Assembly (NCBI GenBank): GCA_044869805.1
Contig: JBIOXV010000172.1
Location: 23,589 to 87,588, forward strand
From: CAWDVR01 sp044869805
GTDB lineage: Bacteria > Acidobacteriota > Thermoanaerobaculia > Multivoradales > SZUA-115
Length of the DNA stretch: 64,000 bases
Direction: 5' to 3'
The position numbers and the translations under genes are program-made. Positions 52,435 to 64,000 of this stretch are shown here, piece by piece (positions within the stretch are counted from its first letter, which is position 1; each line of letters begins with the position of its first letter). The notes beneath the pieces are model-generated. The model was not told the origin of the DNA. It did no database searches and was given only the letters and a program-made list of their open reading frames with translations.

Positions 52435-54027
52435 GTGCAGACCGCCAGCGCAGAGCCGATCGCCACAGCCTCATCGCACCCGGATGCCGCCCCCGCACGC
52501 TCCCGTCGCGCCGGGATCCTCCTCCACCCGACCTCGCTCCCCGGCCCTTTCGGCATCGGTGACCTGGGCCCGGCCGCGGAGGCGTTCCTCGACTGGGCGG
52601 CGAGCGCCGGCCAGGGGACCTGGCAGGTGCTTCCCCTCTCGCCCACGGGCTACGGCAACTCGCCCTACAGTGCGCTGTCTTCGTTCGCCGGCAACCCGCT
52701 GCTGATCTCTCCCGAGGCGCTGGAGCGCGACGGCCTGCTCGACGCGGCGGAGCTCGAGCGGCTGCCGCGGAGCGCCGGCTCCCGCGTCGACTTCCCGGCG
52801 GTGCACGCCGCCAAGGCCGCGATACTCCGCGCCGCGTGGGAGCGCTTCCGTTCGACACCGCCGGCCGGTCTCGGCGACGCCCTCGAGCTTTTCTCCAGCG
52901 TCGCCGCGACCGCCGCCTGGCTCGACGAATGGTGCCTGTTCGCGGCACTGCGCGACCGCTTCGCCGGCCGGCCCTGGCCGGCCTGGGACCGCGAGCTGGC
53001 GCACCGCGAACCCGCGGCCCTGGCGACGGCACGCCGCGAGCTCGAGGCGGAGATCGCCTTCCGCCGCTTCGTCCAGTTCCTCTTCTTCCGCCAGTGGCAG
53101 GCGATTCGGGAGCGGGCGCGAGTGTTGGGCATCGAGGTGATGGGCGACCTGCCGATCTACGTGCCGCTCGACAGTGCGGACGTGTGGTCGCGCCAGGACC
53201 TGTTCGAGCTCGACGATGGCGGCCGGTCGCTCGCGGTCTCGGGTGTGCCGCCGGACGCCTTCAGCAGCACGGGCCAGCTCTGGGGCACGCCCATCTACCG
53301 CTGGGACCGCCTCCGCGACGAGGAGTTCGGCTGGTGGGTCGACCGCCTGCGCGCCAGCCTGCGCTTCGCCGATCGCGTGCGGCTCGACCACTTCCGCGGC
53401 TTCGAGTCGTACTGGCGCGTGCCGGCCGAGGCCGAGACCGCGATCGACGGCCGGTGGGAGCCGGGGCCGGGCCTCGGTCTCTTCGAGGCCTTCGAGCGTG
53501 GCCTGGGGAGGCCGAACCTGGTCGCGGAGGATCTGGGGGTGATCACGCCCGAGGTCGAGTCGCTGCTCGAGGCGACCGGCCTGCCGCGCATGAAGGTCTT
53601 GCAGTTCGCCTTCTCCGAGGCCGACAGCAAGCACCTGCCGCACCACCACCTGCCCAAGGCGGTGGCCTACACCGGCACCCACGACAACGACACGGTGCGC
53701 GGCTGGTTCTCCGGCCTCGGCCCGGAGGAGCGACAGAGGGCGCGGGATTACCTGGGGCTGGAAGAGCGAACCGGGAGCGGAGGGGAAAGCGGCATCGAGT
53801 GGGCGATGATCCGCGCCGCGTACACCTCGGTGGCGGAGACCGCCGTGGTGCCGCTCCAGGACGTGCTGGGCCTGGGCAGCGAGGCGCGGATGAACCGGCC
53901 GGGAAGGCCGGAGGGCAACTGGTCGTGGCGGGCGCGGGAAGAGGAGGTCCGCGCCGGGCTCTCCGCACGCCTGCGGCGGCTGGCCGAGATCAGCGGCAGG
54001 CTGAGCTCGGCGTCGCGCACCCCCTGA
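52435..54027 (+). CDS. malQ: 4-alpha-glucanotransferase (amylomaltase, GH77)
   Basis: A 530-residue GH77 enzyme that transfers alpha-1,4-glucan segments between maltodextrins. Motifs are RAGILLHPTSLPGPFGIGDL, WQVLPLSPTGYGNSPY, MGDLPIYVPLDSADVW, RLDHFRGFESYW (nucleophile Asp), LVAEDLGVITPEV (acid/base Glu) and YTGTHDNDT (Asp). With glgA, glgC and GH57 in the same window it completes a set of alpha-glucan enzymes. The GTG at 52435 is the likely start; the leading ~25 residues are non-conserved, so a shorter start is possible. Confidence 0.93.
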   Translation: MQTASAEPIATASSHPDAAPARSRRAGILLHPTSLPGPFGIGDLGPAAEAFLDWAASAGQGTWQVLPLSPTGYGNSPYSALSSFAGNPLLISPEALERDGLLDAAELERLPRSAGSRVDFPAVHAAKAAILRAAWERFRSTPPAGLGDALELFSSVAATAAWLDEWCLFAALRDRFAGRPWPAWDRELAHREPAALATARRELEAEIAFRRFVQFLFFRQWQAIRERARVLGIEVMGDLPIYVPLDSADVWSRQDLFELDDGGRSLAVSGVPPDAFSSTGQLWGTPIYRWDRLRDEEFGWWVDRLRASLRFADRVRLDHFRGFESYWRVPAEAETAIDGRWEPGPGLGLFEAFERGLGRPNLVAEDLGVITPEVESLLEATGLPRMKVLQFAFSEADSKHLPHHHLPKAVAYTGTHDNDTVRGWFSGLGPEERQRARDYLGLEERTGSGGESGIEWAMIRAAYTSVAETAVVPLQDVLGLGSEARMNRPGRPEGNWSWRAREEEVRAGLSARLRRLAEISGRLSSASRTP

Positions 54028-54043
54028 GCTGCCGTCGGGCCGC

Positions 54044-54649
54044 TCAGGAGGGGCGCTTCGCGCCCAACAGGCTGCCGAGCACGCCGATGCCGCTCGCCGC
54101 CAGGTCGTCGAGCATCGAGCCGTCGCCGTCGCGGTCGAAGAGCGAGCCCAGGGAGCCCATCAGATCGGGCGCCGCTTCGGTGGCGCGCGTCTGCTCCTTT
54201 TCGAGCAGGTCGGAGAGCCCGCCAGCGTCGAGGTCGCGTCGCCGTTGCAGCTTGCCGAGCGCCGCCATGACGATCGGCGCCAGCAGGGCGAGGATGCGCG
54301 CCACCTGAGCGCCGTCGAGGCCCGAGGAGCGGCCGAGGGTGCTCTCCACGGCATCCCGCTTGCCTCCCAGCACGTGGCCCAGGATGCCGTCACCGAGCGA
54401 GAAGTTGCCGCCGCCGAGGAAGCTCCCCAGGTCGTCGAGCAAGCTGCCGTCGTGATCGCGGTTGAGAGCACCGAGGATCGACGCGGCGTCGCCCGCGCTG
54501 GCGTTCCTCGCCAGCGCGCTGACCAGCATGGGGACCGCGGTCTCGACGACGTTGCGGGTGGCCCCGATGCCGGTGCCGGCCTGCCGGCTGATCTCGGCGA
54601 CCGTGTCGTCGCCGAGGTGCTGACCCAAGAGGTCGAAGATCGAGGACAT
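54044..54649 (-). CDS. DUF937 protein (YidB-like)
   Basis: A 201-residue protein of the DUF937 family: MSSIFDLLGQHLGDDTVAEIS, TAVPMLVSALARNA, and GALNRDHDGSLLDDLGSFLG, with a second DRDGDGSMLDDL copy near the C-terminus. The Asp-rich DxDGDGSxLDD stretches look like calcium-binding loops. The function is unknown. The start ATG 54649 has AGGAGGAG upstream. It is convergent with malQ. Confidence 0.85.
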   Translation of the reverse strand: MSSIFDLLGQHLGDDTVAEISRQAGTGIGATRNVVETAVPMLVSALARNASAGDAASILGALNRDHDGSLLDDLGSFLGGGNFSLGDGILGHVLGGKRDAVESTLGRSSGLDGAQVARILALLAPIVMAALGKLQRRRDLDAGGLSDLLEKEQTRATEAAPDLMGSLGSLFDRDGDGSMLDDLAASGIGVLGSLLGAKRPS

Positions 54650-54704
54650 GCGGTGCTCCTCCTATTGACCGGAGCTCACGATTTTGCCGAGGCGGCGCCA
54701 GAGG

Positions 54705-55787
54705 CTAGTGCGGCAAGGGCGGCTGGGCGGAGATCGAGCGGCCCTTGTGCTCGGCCAGCGGGCTGGCAAAGCCGGCGCAACCGTCGAGCTCGAGCAGGCG
54801 CTCGGTCTCGACGATGCGCGGGCGCTCGGCGAAGCCGTCGCCCGCTGGCACGCGCTCGAGATAGGTCTGTTTCAGACGCCGGTAGTTGGCGCGGCTCGAG
54901 AAATGGACTACCAGGCTCTTGCGCGTCAGTGCCGGCACCTCGGGCGTCGAGCCGCCATGGAGCAGCGAGTGGTGCCAGAGCAGGGCCTCGCCGCGCCGCG
55001 GCGTGAAGGGCACCACCGCGAGGTTCGCGCGCCGCATCTCGGCGCGGTCGAACTCCTCCATGGCGCGGATCTCGGCCTCGCCGTGGCGCTTGTGATCGAA
55101 GCGATGCTCGCCTGCCGCGAGCTGGTAGTAGGGCAGCCGGTGCGAGCCGGGAACGTAGACCAGCGGGCCGGAGCGCGGATCGATGTCCTCGAGAGCGATC
55201 CAGACCGCCACCAGGTGGCTGGGCGGCTGCGTCTGCACGAAGACCGGATCGCGGTGCAGCGCTTGCTGACTGCCGTATTCGAAGTACAGAGATTGCGTGG
55301 CCACCGCCGGCGCGCCCAGGACTCGCTCGACGAAATCGAATACCCGGCGGTTGAGGTACAGAGCGAGCGCTCCCCTTGACACGGAATGCAGGTCGGCGAT
55401 GCGATAGGAAGGCCGGCGGTGGGCAGCCTCGTCAGCATCGCTGAACGGCTTGAGCACGCTCTGATAGGCGAAGGCCACGTGGCCCGGCTTGTCGCGCCAC
55501 AGCGCGGCAACGGTCGTCTCGATTTCCTCGTAGACCTCCGGGGCGATGTCGAGCGAGAAGGTGAGGTAGCCCTGCTCGGCGAACTGCGAGAGCTTTTCGG
55601 CCTCTGCGGGCGAGAGCTTGCCGCGCTTCTGCGCCGCGGCGATCTCGCGCTGGGCGTCCGGTTGATCCAGCCAGAGGTCGCTCGCCAGGAGGCCGTGCGG
55701 CGTGAGGCCCGCGCCTGTCGACGCGTCAGCGGGTGGCGGGGCGGTCCTGCCGAGTACGCGATCGAAGACGGACTTCAGGCCAGCCAT
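54705..55787 (-). CDS. Phytanoyl-CoA dioxygenase (PhyH)-family protein
   Basis: A 360-residue protein. A helical N-terminus (AQREIAAAQKRGKLSPAEAEKLSQF) precedes a non-haem iron, 2-oxoglutarate-dependent oxygenase domain: EQGYLTFSLDIAP, YGSQQALHRDPVFVQTQPPSHLVAVWIALEDID (HxD iron ligands), GPLVYVPGSHRLPYY and LLWHHSLLHGGS with the distal His. The substrate is unknown. The start is ATG 55787. TATCCT lies 11 nt upstream, so the leader is very short. Confidence 0.88.
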   Translation of the reverse strand: MAGLKSVFDRVLGRTAPPPADASTGAGLTPHGLLASDLWLDQPDAQREIAAAQKRGKLSPAEAEKLSQFAEQGYLTFSLDIAPEVYEEIETTVAALWRDKPGHVAFAYQSVLKPFSDADEAAHRRPSYRIADLHSVSRGALALYLNRRVFDFVERVLGAPAVATQSLYFEYGSQQALHRDPVFVQTQPPSHLVAVWIALEDIDPRSGPLVYVPGSHRLPYYQLAAGEHRFDHKRHGEAEIRAMEEFDRAEMRRANLAVVPFTPRRGEALLWHHSLLHGGSTPEVPALTRKSLVVHFSSRANYRRLKQTYLERVPAGDGFAERPRIVETERLLELDGCAGFASPLAEHKGRSISAQPPLPH

Positions 55788-55798
55788 GGTGGGCGGGC

Positions 55799-55804
55799 AG
55801 GATA
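55799..55804 (-). promoter_or_regulatory. -10 box of the PhyH gene
   Basis: On the minus strand CTGCTATCCT gives an extended -10 (TGC before TATCCT) 11 nt upstream of the ATG. The transcript would have a leader of only a few nucleotides. Confidence 0.35.
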
Positions 55805-55874
55805 GCAGATCGCCTTTCGGGCGCTGAAACACGGCGCCGCCGGCGCGCGTAGGAGCCACCGAGGAGGAGCTGTC

Positions 55875-56159
55875 ATGCTCACGCTGCTTGGCTTCCTGGG
55901 TTTCCTGGCCGTAGCTGCCGCCGCGGTCGCGGTCATCGGGCTCGCCGCCGTGGCCATCAAGTTCGCCTTCAAGCTGGTCCTCCTGCCGCTGACGCTGATC
56001 GGCTGGGTGGTGGGGGGCGTGTTCCTGGTGGTGGGCGCCGTGGTGGCGGCCGTGGTGATGCCGGTCCTGCTGGTGGTGGGGATCGTGCTGGCGGTGGTCG
56101 CCACCGTGGTGGTCGGGGTTCTGGCGGCCGTCTTCGGCACGCTGGCGGCGATCTTCTAG
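55875..56159 (+). CDS. Small, very hydrophobic membrane protein
   Basis: A 94-residue protein made almost only of Val, Ala, Leu, Ile, Phe and Gly, with probably three transmembrane helices (start MLTLLGFLGFLAVAAAAVAV, then KFAFKLVLLPLTLIGWVVGG). A strong ribosome-binding site (GAGGAGG) precedes the ATG. No family was recognised; it may be a transport or scaffold subunit. Its stop shares CTAG with the topA stop on the other strand. Confidence 0.7.
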   Translation: MLTLLGFLGFLAVAAAAVAVIGLAAVAIKFAFKLVLLPLTLIGWVVGGVFLVVGAVVAAVVMPVLLVVGIVLAVVATVVVGVLAAVFGTLAAIF

Positions 56160-58840
56160 CCGGCGGCCGCGCGCCGCCGCGAGCGCGGCTTCTTTGCCGG
56201 ACCGGCCGCGCGCTTGGCGGCCAGCAGCTCGAGCGCCTTGTCGGCCGTCACGGCCTGCGGGGCGAGGTTGCTGGGCAGGGTGGCGTTGGTCTTCCCGTCC
56301 GTGACGTAGGGCCCATAGCGCCCGTTGAGGACCTGCACCGGCCCCTCGGCCCCGGCCAGCTCTCCGTAGTCCTGCAGCACCTCGCGCACCGCCTTGCCGC
56401 GCCCCCGGCCAGCCGCCTTCGGCTGCGCCAGCAGCGCGAGCGCGCCGTCGAAGTCGATCTCGCAGGCGGCGGTCCATGAGGGCAGGTTGCGGAACTCGTC
56501 GCCGTGCTTCAAGTAGGGACCGTAGCGCCCGATGCCGGTCGACACTTCCTGCCCGCTTTCCGGATGCTTGCCCAGGGAGCGCGGCAGAGTCATGAGACGG
56601 GCGGCGATCTCCGGCGTGACCTCCTCGGGAGCCATGCCCTTGGGCAGGGAGACGCGCTTGGGCTTGACCTTCTGCTCTTTCTCCTCGTCCGTGAGCCCGA
56701 GCTCGAGGTAAGGGCCGAAACGGCCGACCTGCACGGTGATCGGCCGGCCGCTGGCGGCGTCGACGGCCAGGGGCGCGGCGCCGCTGGCCTTGCCCTCGAG
56801 CAGAGCCACGGCCCGCTCCACGGTGAGCTCGTCGGGCGCCATCTCGGCGGGGAGGCTGACCGTGTTGTCCTTGCCGCCCTCGCCTCTCGAAAGATAGGGG
56901 CCGTAGCGGCCGATCTTGACCACCAGCCGCTCGTCGCTCGCCGGGTCCTTGCCGATCTCGACTGCCGGGAAGGAGAGCTCGAGCTTCTCCAGCCGCTTGA
57001 GCAATCCGGCGTGCTTGCGGTCGCCCTTGTAGAAATCGGACACCAGCTCGACCCAGTGGCGGTCGCCGGCGGCGACCTCGTCGAGCTCGTCCTCCATACG
57101 GGCCGTGAACTCGGTGTCGACCAGGTCCTGGAAGTGGTCCTCCAGCAGCTCGGTGACGCAGAACGCCGTGAACGTCGGAACCAGCTCGTTTCCGCGCTTG
57201 AAGACGTAGCCGCGATCCTGGATGGTGGAGATGATGGTGGCGTAGGTCGAGGGCCGGCCGATGCCCTCCTCTTCCAGGCGTTTGACCAGGCTCGCCTCGG
57301 TGTAGCGCATGGGAGGTCGGGTTTCGTGGCCTTCGGCGCCCACCGCCAGTGCAGCCAGCGCCTGGCCCTGGGCTAGCGCCGGCAACAGCGTCTCCTGATC
57401 CCCCAGCTCGGCCTCGGGATCGTCCGAGCCCTCGACGTAGGCACGCAGGAAGCCCGGGAAGACAATGCGTCGGCCGCTGGTCGCGAAGACCAGATCCTCG
57501 CGGCCACCGGCGGTCGGCACCGCTACCGAAACCTCGACCGCCGTGCGCTCGAAACGCGCGGGGAGCATCTGGCAGGCCACCGTGCGCTTCCAGATCAGCT
57601 CGTAGAGCCTGGCTTGGTCGGCATCGAGGAAGCGCGCCACGTCCTGGGGCCGGCGCGAGAGGTCGGTGGGGCGGATGGCTTCGTGCGCCTCCTGGGCGCG
57701 CTTGGCCTTGGTCTGATAGTGGATCGGGCGCTCCGGCAGGTACTCGTCGCCGTAGGCGGCGGCGATCACCCGCCGCGCCTGGTCCAGGGCGCGCTCCGCC
57801 AGGGTGGTCGAGTCGGTACGCATGTAAGTGATGAGGCCCACGCGCTCGCCGCCCAGGTCCACGCCCTCGTAGAGCTGCTGCGCGGTGCGCATGGTGCGCT
57901 GCGCGGTGAAGCGCAGCTTGCGGTTCGCTTCCTGCTGCAGCGTCGAGGTGGTGAAAGGCGACGCCGGCTTCTGGGTGCCGGGCGTGCGCTCGAGCGAGGA
58001 AACCTGCCACGGCTTCGCTGCCCGCGCGGCATCCGCGTAGCGCTCGGCCTCGGCTTTGAGGAGCTGGAGGCGGGACGGGTCGGCGAGCTTTCCGGTCTGC
58101 GGATCGAAGCTGCGGGCGTCGGCGAGGCGCCGGGAACCCACGCGCACCAGGCGGGCCTGGAACTTGCCGTCCTTGGCGCTTTCCTGGATGGCGAGGTCGG
58201 CCAGGAGGTCCCAGAAGCCGGCGGAGCGGAAACGCATGCGCTCGCGCTCGCGCTCGACGGCGAGCCGGACGGCGACGCTCTGCACGCGGCCGGCGGAGAG
58301 GCCAGGCGCCACGCGCTTCCACAGCAGCGGCGACAGCGTGTAGCCGTAAAGCCGGTCCAGGACCCGCCGCGCCTCCTGCGCTCGCACCAGTTTTTCGTCG
58401 AGCTGCCGCGGGTTCTCGAGCGCCTCCTCGATCGCTTCCTTGGTGACTTCGTGGAACACGATGCGGCCGACCGGCACCGACTTGGGTGGCTTCAGCAGCT
58501 CGAGCACGTGCCAACTGATGCTCTCTCCCTCGCGATCCTCGTCCGTCGCGAGCAGCAGACCGCTGGCGGTCTTCAGCGCGTCCTTCAGCTTCTTGACGTG
58601 CTTCTTCTTCTCGGCCGGCACCACATACAGCGGCTCGAAGCCCTGCTCGACGTTGACTCCGAGGCGGGCCCACTCCTCGCCCCGCTTCTCGGCCGGGATC
58701 TCCTGCGCGTTCTGCGGCAGGTCGCGCACGTGGCCATAGCTCGCCTCGACCTGATAGCTATCGTCGAGGAAGCGGCTGATCGTCTTCGCCTTGGCCGGCG
58801 ACTCTACGATCACGAGCTGGACGGGTTTGCGAGCTGCCAT
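56156..58840 (-). CDS. topA: DNA topoisomerase I
   Basis: An 894-residue type IA topoisomerase that relaxes negative supercoils. The Toprim motif is IVESPAKAKTI and LLATDEDREGESISWHV; the catalytic Tyr339 is in GLITYMRTDSTTLAE; SAGRVQSVAVRLAVERE follows Toprim. Instead of cysteine zinc fingers the C-terminus has a series of Toprim_Crpt repeats (GRYGPYLSRGE, GRFGPYLELG, GRYGPYLKHG, GRYGPYVTDG) and a basic tail. The ATG at 58840 gives the family start; the frame extends upstream without homology. Confidence 0.95.
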   Translation of the reverse strand: MAARKPVQLVIVESPAKAKTISRFLDDSYQVEASYGHVRDLPQNAQEIPAEKRGEEWARLGVNVEQGFEPLYVVPAEKKKHVKKLKDALKTASGLLLATDEDREGESISWHVLELLKPPKSVPVGRIVFHEVTKEAIEEALENPRQLDEKLVRAQEARRVLDRLYGYTLSPLLWKRVAPGLSAGRVQSVAVRLAVERERERMRFRSAGFWDLLADLAIQESAKDGKFQARLVRVGSRRLADARSFDPQTGKLADPSRLQLLKAEAERYADAARAAKPWQVSSLERTPGTQKPASPFTTSTLQQEANRKLRFTAQRTMRTAQQLYEGVDLGGERVGLITYMRTDSTTLAERALDQARRVIAAAYGDEYLPERPIHYQTKAKRAQEAHEAIRPTDLSRRPQDVARFLDADQARLYELIWKRTVACQMLPARFERTAVEVSVAVPTAGGREDLVFATSGRRIVFPGFLRAYVEGSDDPEAELGDQETLLPALAQGQALAALAVGAEGHETRPPMRYTEASLVKRLEEEGIGRPSTYATIISTIQDRGYVFKRGNELVPTFTAFCVTELLEDHFQDLVDTEFTARMEDELDEVAAGDRHWVELVSDFYKGDRKHAGLLKRLEKLELSFPAVEIGKDPASDERLVVKIGRYGPYLSRGEGGKDNTVSLPAEMAPDELTVERAVALLEGKASGAAPLAVDAASGRPITVQVGRFGPYLELGLTDEEKEQKVKPKRVSLPKGMAPEEVTPEIAARLMTLPRSLGKHPESGQEVSTGIGRYGPYLKHGDEFRNLPSWTAACEIDFDGALALLAQPKAAGRGRGKAVREVLQDYGELAGAEGPVQVLNGRYGPYVTDGKTNATLPSNLAPQAVTADKALELLAAKRAAGPAKKPRSRRRAAAG

Positions 58841-58942
58841 GGTTTTTGGGGGGGGTGTGGGCGACGTCCGCGTCGGGCGGACCCCGCGAGCGAGGGGCGC
58901 TAGGCTACCGACGGCCGCCAAAGGGTGTCAAGCGGCGCTCGC

Positions 58943-59470
58943 TCAGCGCTGGGAAGCGTAGTAGCCCGGTCGATGGACGGCGCGCGCACCCGGCGGAAGC
59001 CCGCGCAACCTCACGGTCAGGCGATGGAAGGCCCCGTCCGGAGCGCTGTCGTCCGCCTGGAAGGTGAGCAGATAGGTCACCGAGCGCCGCTCGAAGAGCC
59101 GCGCCAGCGCTTCGCCCAGGTCGTTGAAGTTCTCGAACGACTCGCCGCCCGTCTCGTGGGCCAGGAAGAAGAGGCTGTCGCGGCCACCGAGCGCGCGCAG
59201 GCCGCCGACGTTGATCGCGTCGAGCGTCCATCCGGCGCGCCGGAACGACTTGAAAGCGCGCTCGAGATCGGCAAGCGTTCCCGCCGATCCCGGTCCGGTG
59301 AGAAAACGCGGATCGAAACCCTGCGAGAAGAGGATCGCCGTGCGCTGCCCCGGGAGCGCGGCGTACCGTTCCGCGCAAGCTGCGAGCCCGTGAGCAAAGC
59401 TGCGGATGACGCTCCGGTGAGGCCACCAAGGATCGGTGCGCACCAGGATGCCCGCCTCGGCAGCGAGCAA
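58943..59470 (-). pseudogene. 5'-truncated VWFA-related protein remnant
   Basis: The frame codes for about 175 residues that match the second half of the VWFA-related acidobacterial domain: TAILFSQGFDPRFLTG, WTLDAINVGGLRALGG, SLFFLAHETGGESFENFNDLGEALARLFE and SVTYLLTFQADD...FHRLTVRLRGLPPGARAVHRPGYYAS. The first half (signal peptide, MIDAS strand) is missing. The frame begins at about 59470, only ~20 bp from the poly-T of the rRNA terminator, and a TTG would be its only start. It looks like the surviving 3' part of a gene cut when the rrn operon edge moved here. Confidence 0.65.
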
Positions 59471-59491
59471 GCCTCGTGCCTTCGACGGCCC

Positions 59492-59526
59492 AAAAAAACT
59501 ATGGCCTCCGTTTGCACGGAGGCCAT
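59492..59526 (-). terminator. Rho-independent terminator of the rRNA operon
   Basis: On the minus strand a perfect 11-bp stem (59526-59516 with 59511-59501, loop of four bases) is followed by AG and seven T residues (59498-59492). This is a strong intrinsic terminator 16 bp downstream of the 5S 3' end. Confidence 0.85.
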
Positions 59527-59541
59527 CTCGAGAGGAATTGC

Positions 59542-59657
59542 TCCCGGCGGCGACCTACTCTCCCACACACTTGCGCATGCAGTACCATCGGCGCTGAGGG
59601 GCTTAACTGCCGTGTTCGGAATGGGAACGGGTGTTTCCCCCTCGCCAAAGCCACCGG
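59542..59657 (-). rRNA. rrf: 5S ribosomal RNA
   Basis: About 116 nt on the minus strand. It shows the 5S signature CCGTTCCCATTCCGAACACG followed by GGCAGTTAAGCCCC, and the end GAGAGTAGGTCGCCGCC. The 5' and 3' ends were set from terminal pairing and are accurate to a few bases. It is the last gene of the rrn operon. Confidence 0.93.
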
Positions 59658-59747
59658 AAAAACCAGAACTGGAAAGAACAGATCACAACCGAATTGGGTT
59701 ACAAGCGATTGAACTCGCCGAGAAACAGGCGCTCAAACGTAATTATT

Positions 59748-62742
<2,995 letters not shown>

Positions 62743-62926
62743 AAAGTCAACTACGCTTGAGCGCTCATTCACAGCGAATTCAATCGCTTCTAACCCAATT
62801 CAGTTGTCAAAGAGCCCGAGAGCGGACCCTGAGGTCCGCGCTTCCACGCCGGCCGGACTCGGCCTCGGCCTCGGCGTCGAACCGCGCATCCCAGGAATCA
62901 AAGAACTTCACCCAACCAGCGACCGA

Positions 62927-63002
<76 letters not shown>

Positions 63003-63045
63003 GAGTTCAAAGTCGAGGCGCCGGCGGTGGTGGAGCACTTCGCCT

Positions 63046-63122
<77 letters not shown>

Positions 63123-63225
63123 GCGGGGAACATCGCCGGTTCCCTGGAAACTGAATAGAGGAGGTCAACGCTCGACCTAGGTGGGCAACCTTCCCCTCTG
63201 TAAAGAGGTTCGAGTTGCTTATCCC

Positions 63226-64000
<775 letters not shown>

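Noticed and set aside
54705..58673. A minus-strand frame of 1322 codons across topA and PhyH
   Set aside because: Only the PhyH part (54705-55787) has homology. The upstream portion is a shifted frame of topA rich in Arg, Ala, Gly and Pro.
56156..58921. N-terminally extended topA start at 58921
   Set aside because: The extra 27 residues are Pro/Arg-rich and lie before the conserved start of the Toprim domain.

Overview
The window reads as one chromosomal segment of a high-GC Gram-negative bacterium, most likely an acidobacterium. Three things point there: an 827-residue MacB-like permease of the ADOP (acidobacterial duplicated orphan permease) type, at least two proteins with the VWFA-related acidobacterial domain, and a partial 16S gene of that general look. 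The class could be close to Thermoanaerobaculia, but that is inference. Coding density is very high, many neighbours overlap by 1-4 bases, GTG and TTG starts are common, and no phage, integrase, transposase or CRISPR array is visible.

Layout: 1-376 is the 5' part of pilM. 634-861 is rpmB. 912-8923 is a leftward housekeeping run (Rel, SecDF fusion, YajC, Tgt, LolA-like, type II thioesterase). 9082-11777 is a rightward operon (FYDLN-type protein, FolK, Lon N-terminal-domain protein, HD phosphohydrolase). 11879-17065 runs leftward: sulfatase, exported formylglycine-generating enzyme, TIGR01777 epimerase and half an ABC exporter. 17140-19452 is a flavin oxidoreductase-SelD fusion. 19465-24781 is leftward (ADOP permease, YebC-like, two metalloprotease-like lipoproteins). 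24909-29183 holds an M64 peptidase, a lipoprotein and a secreted protein.

29161-43972 is the most distinctive stretch. A GH57 enzyme, glgA and glgC (glycogen metabolism) are interleaved with four ATP-grasp ligases. Three of these are paralogues sharing RDK, KPxxGAG and HMEWF/RPPG signatures. Also present are an S51 (cyanophycinase-like) Ser hydrolase, an enterochelin-esterase-like hydrolase with a possible glycogen-binding-like N-terminal domain, a large M1 peptidase and an 85-residue protein resembling sigma-70 region 2. I read it as a candidate uncharacterised amide-ligase pathway coupled to alpha-glucan metabolism.

43969-52364 is an envelope-stress-like block. Leftward it encodes an ECF sigma factor, a zinc-finger anti-sigma factor, an exported TPR-CHAT protein, a beta-barrel protein and a VWFA-related protein. 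Divergently it encodes a second ECF sigma factor, a membrane protein and a secreted protein. 52435-58840 holds malQ, a DUF937 protein, a PhyH-type dioxygenase, a small hydrophobic protein and topA. 58943-59470 is a 5'-truncated VWFA remnant. From 59492 to the end lies an rRNA operon on the minus strand: 16S (partial), tRNA-Ile, tRNA-Ala, 23S, 5S and a strong terminator.

Regulatory signals include several sigma-70-like promoters, -10 boxes 8 nt upstream of start codons (suggesting leaderless mRNAs), a 43-bp divergent promoter with a shared -10, and palindromic elements that overlap stop codons. No stretch over 300 bases lacks a gene.
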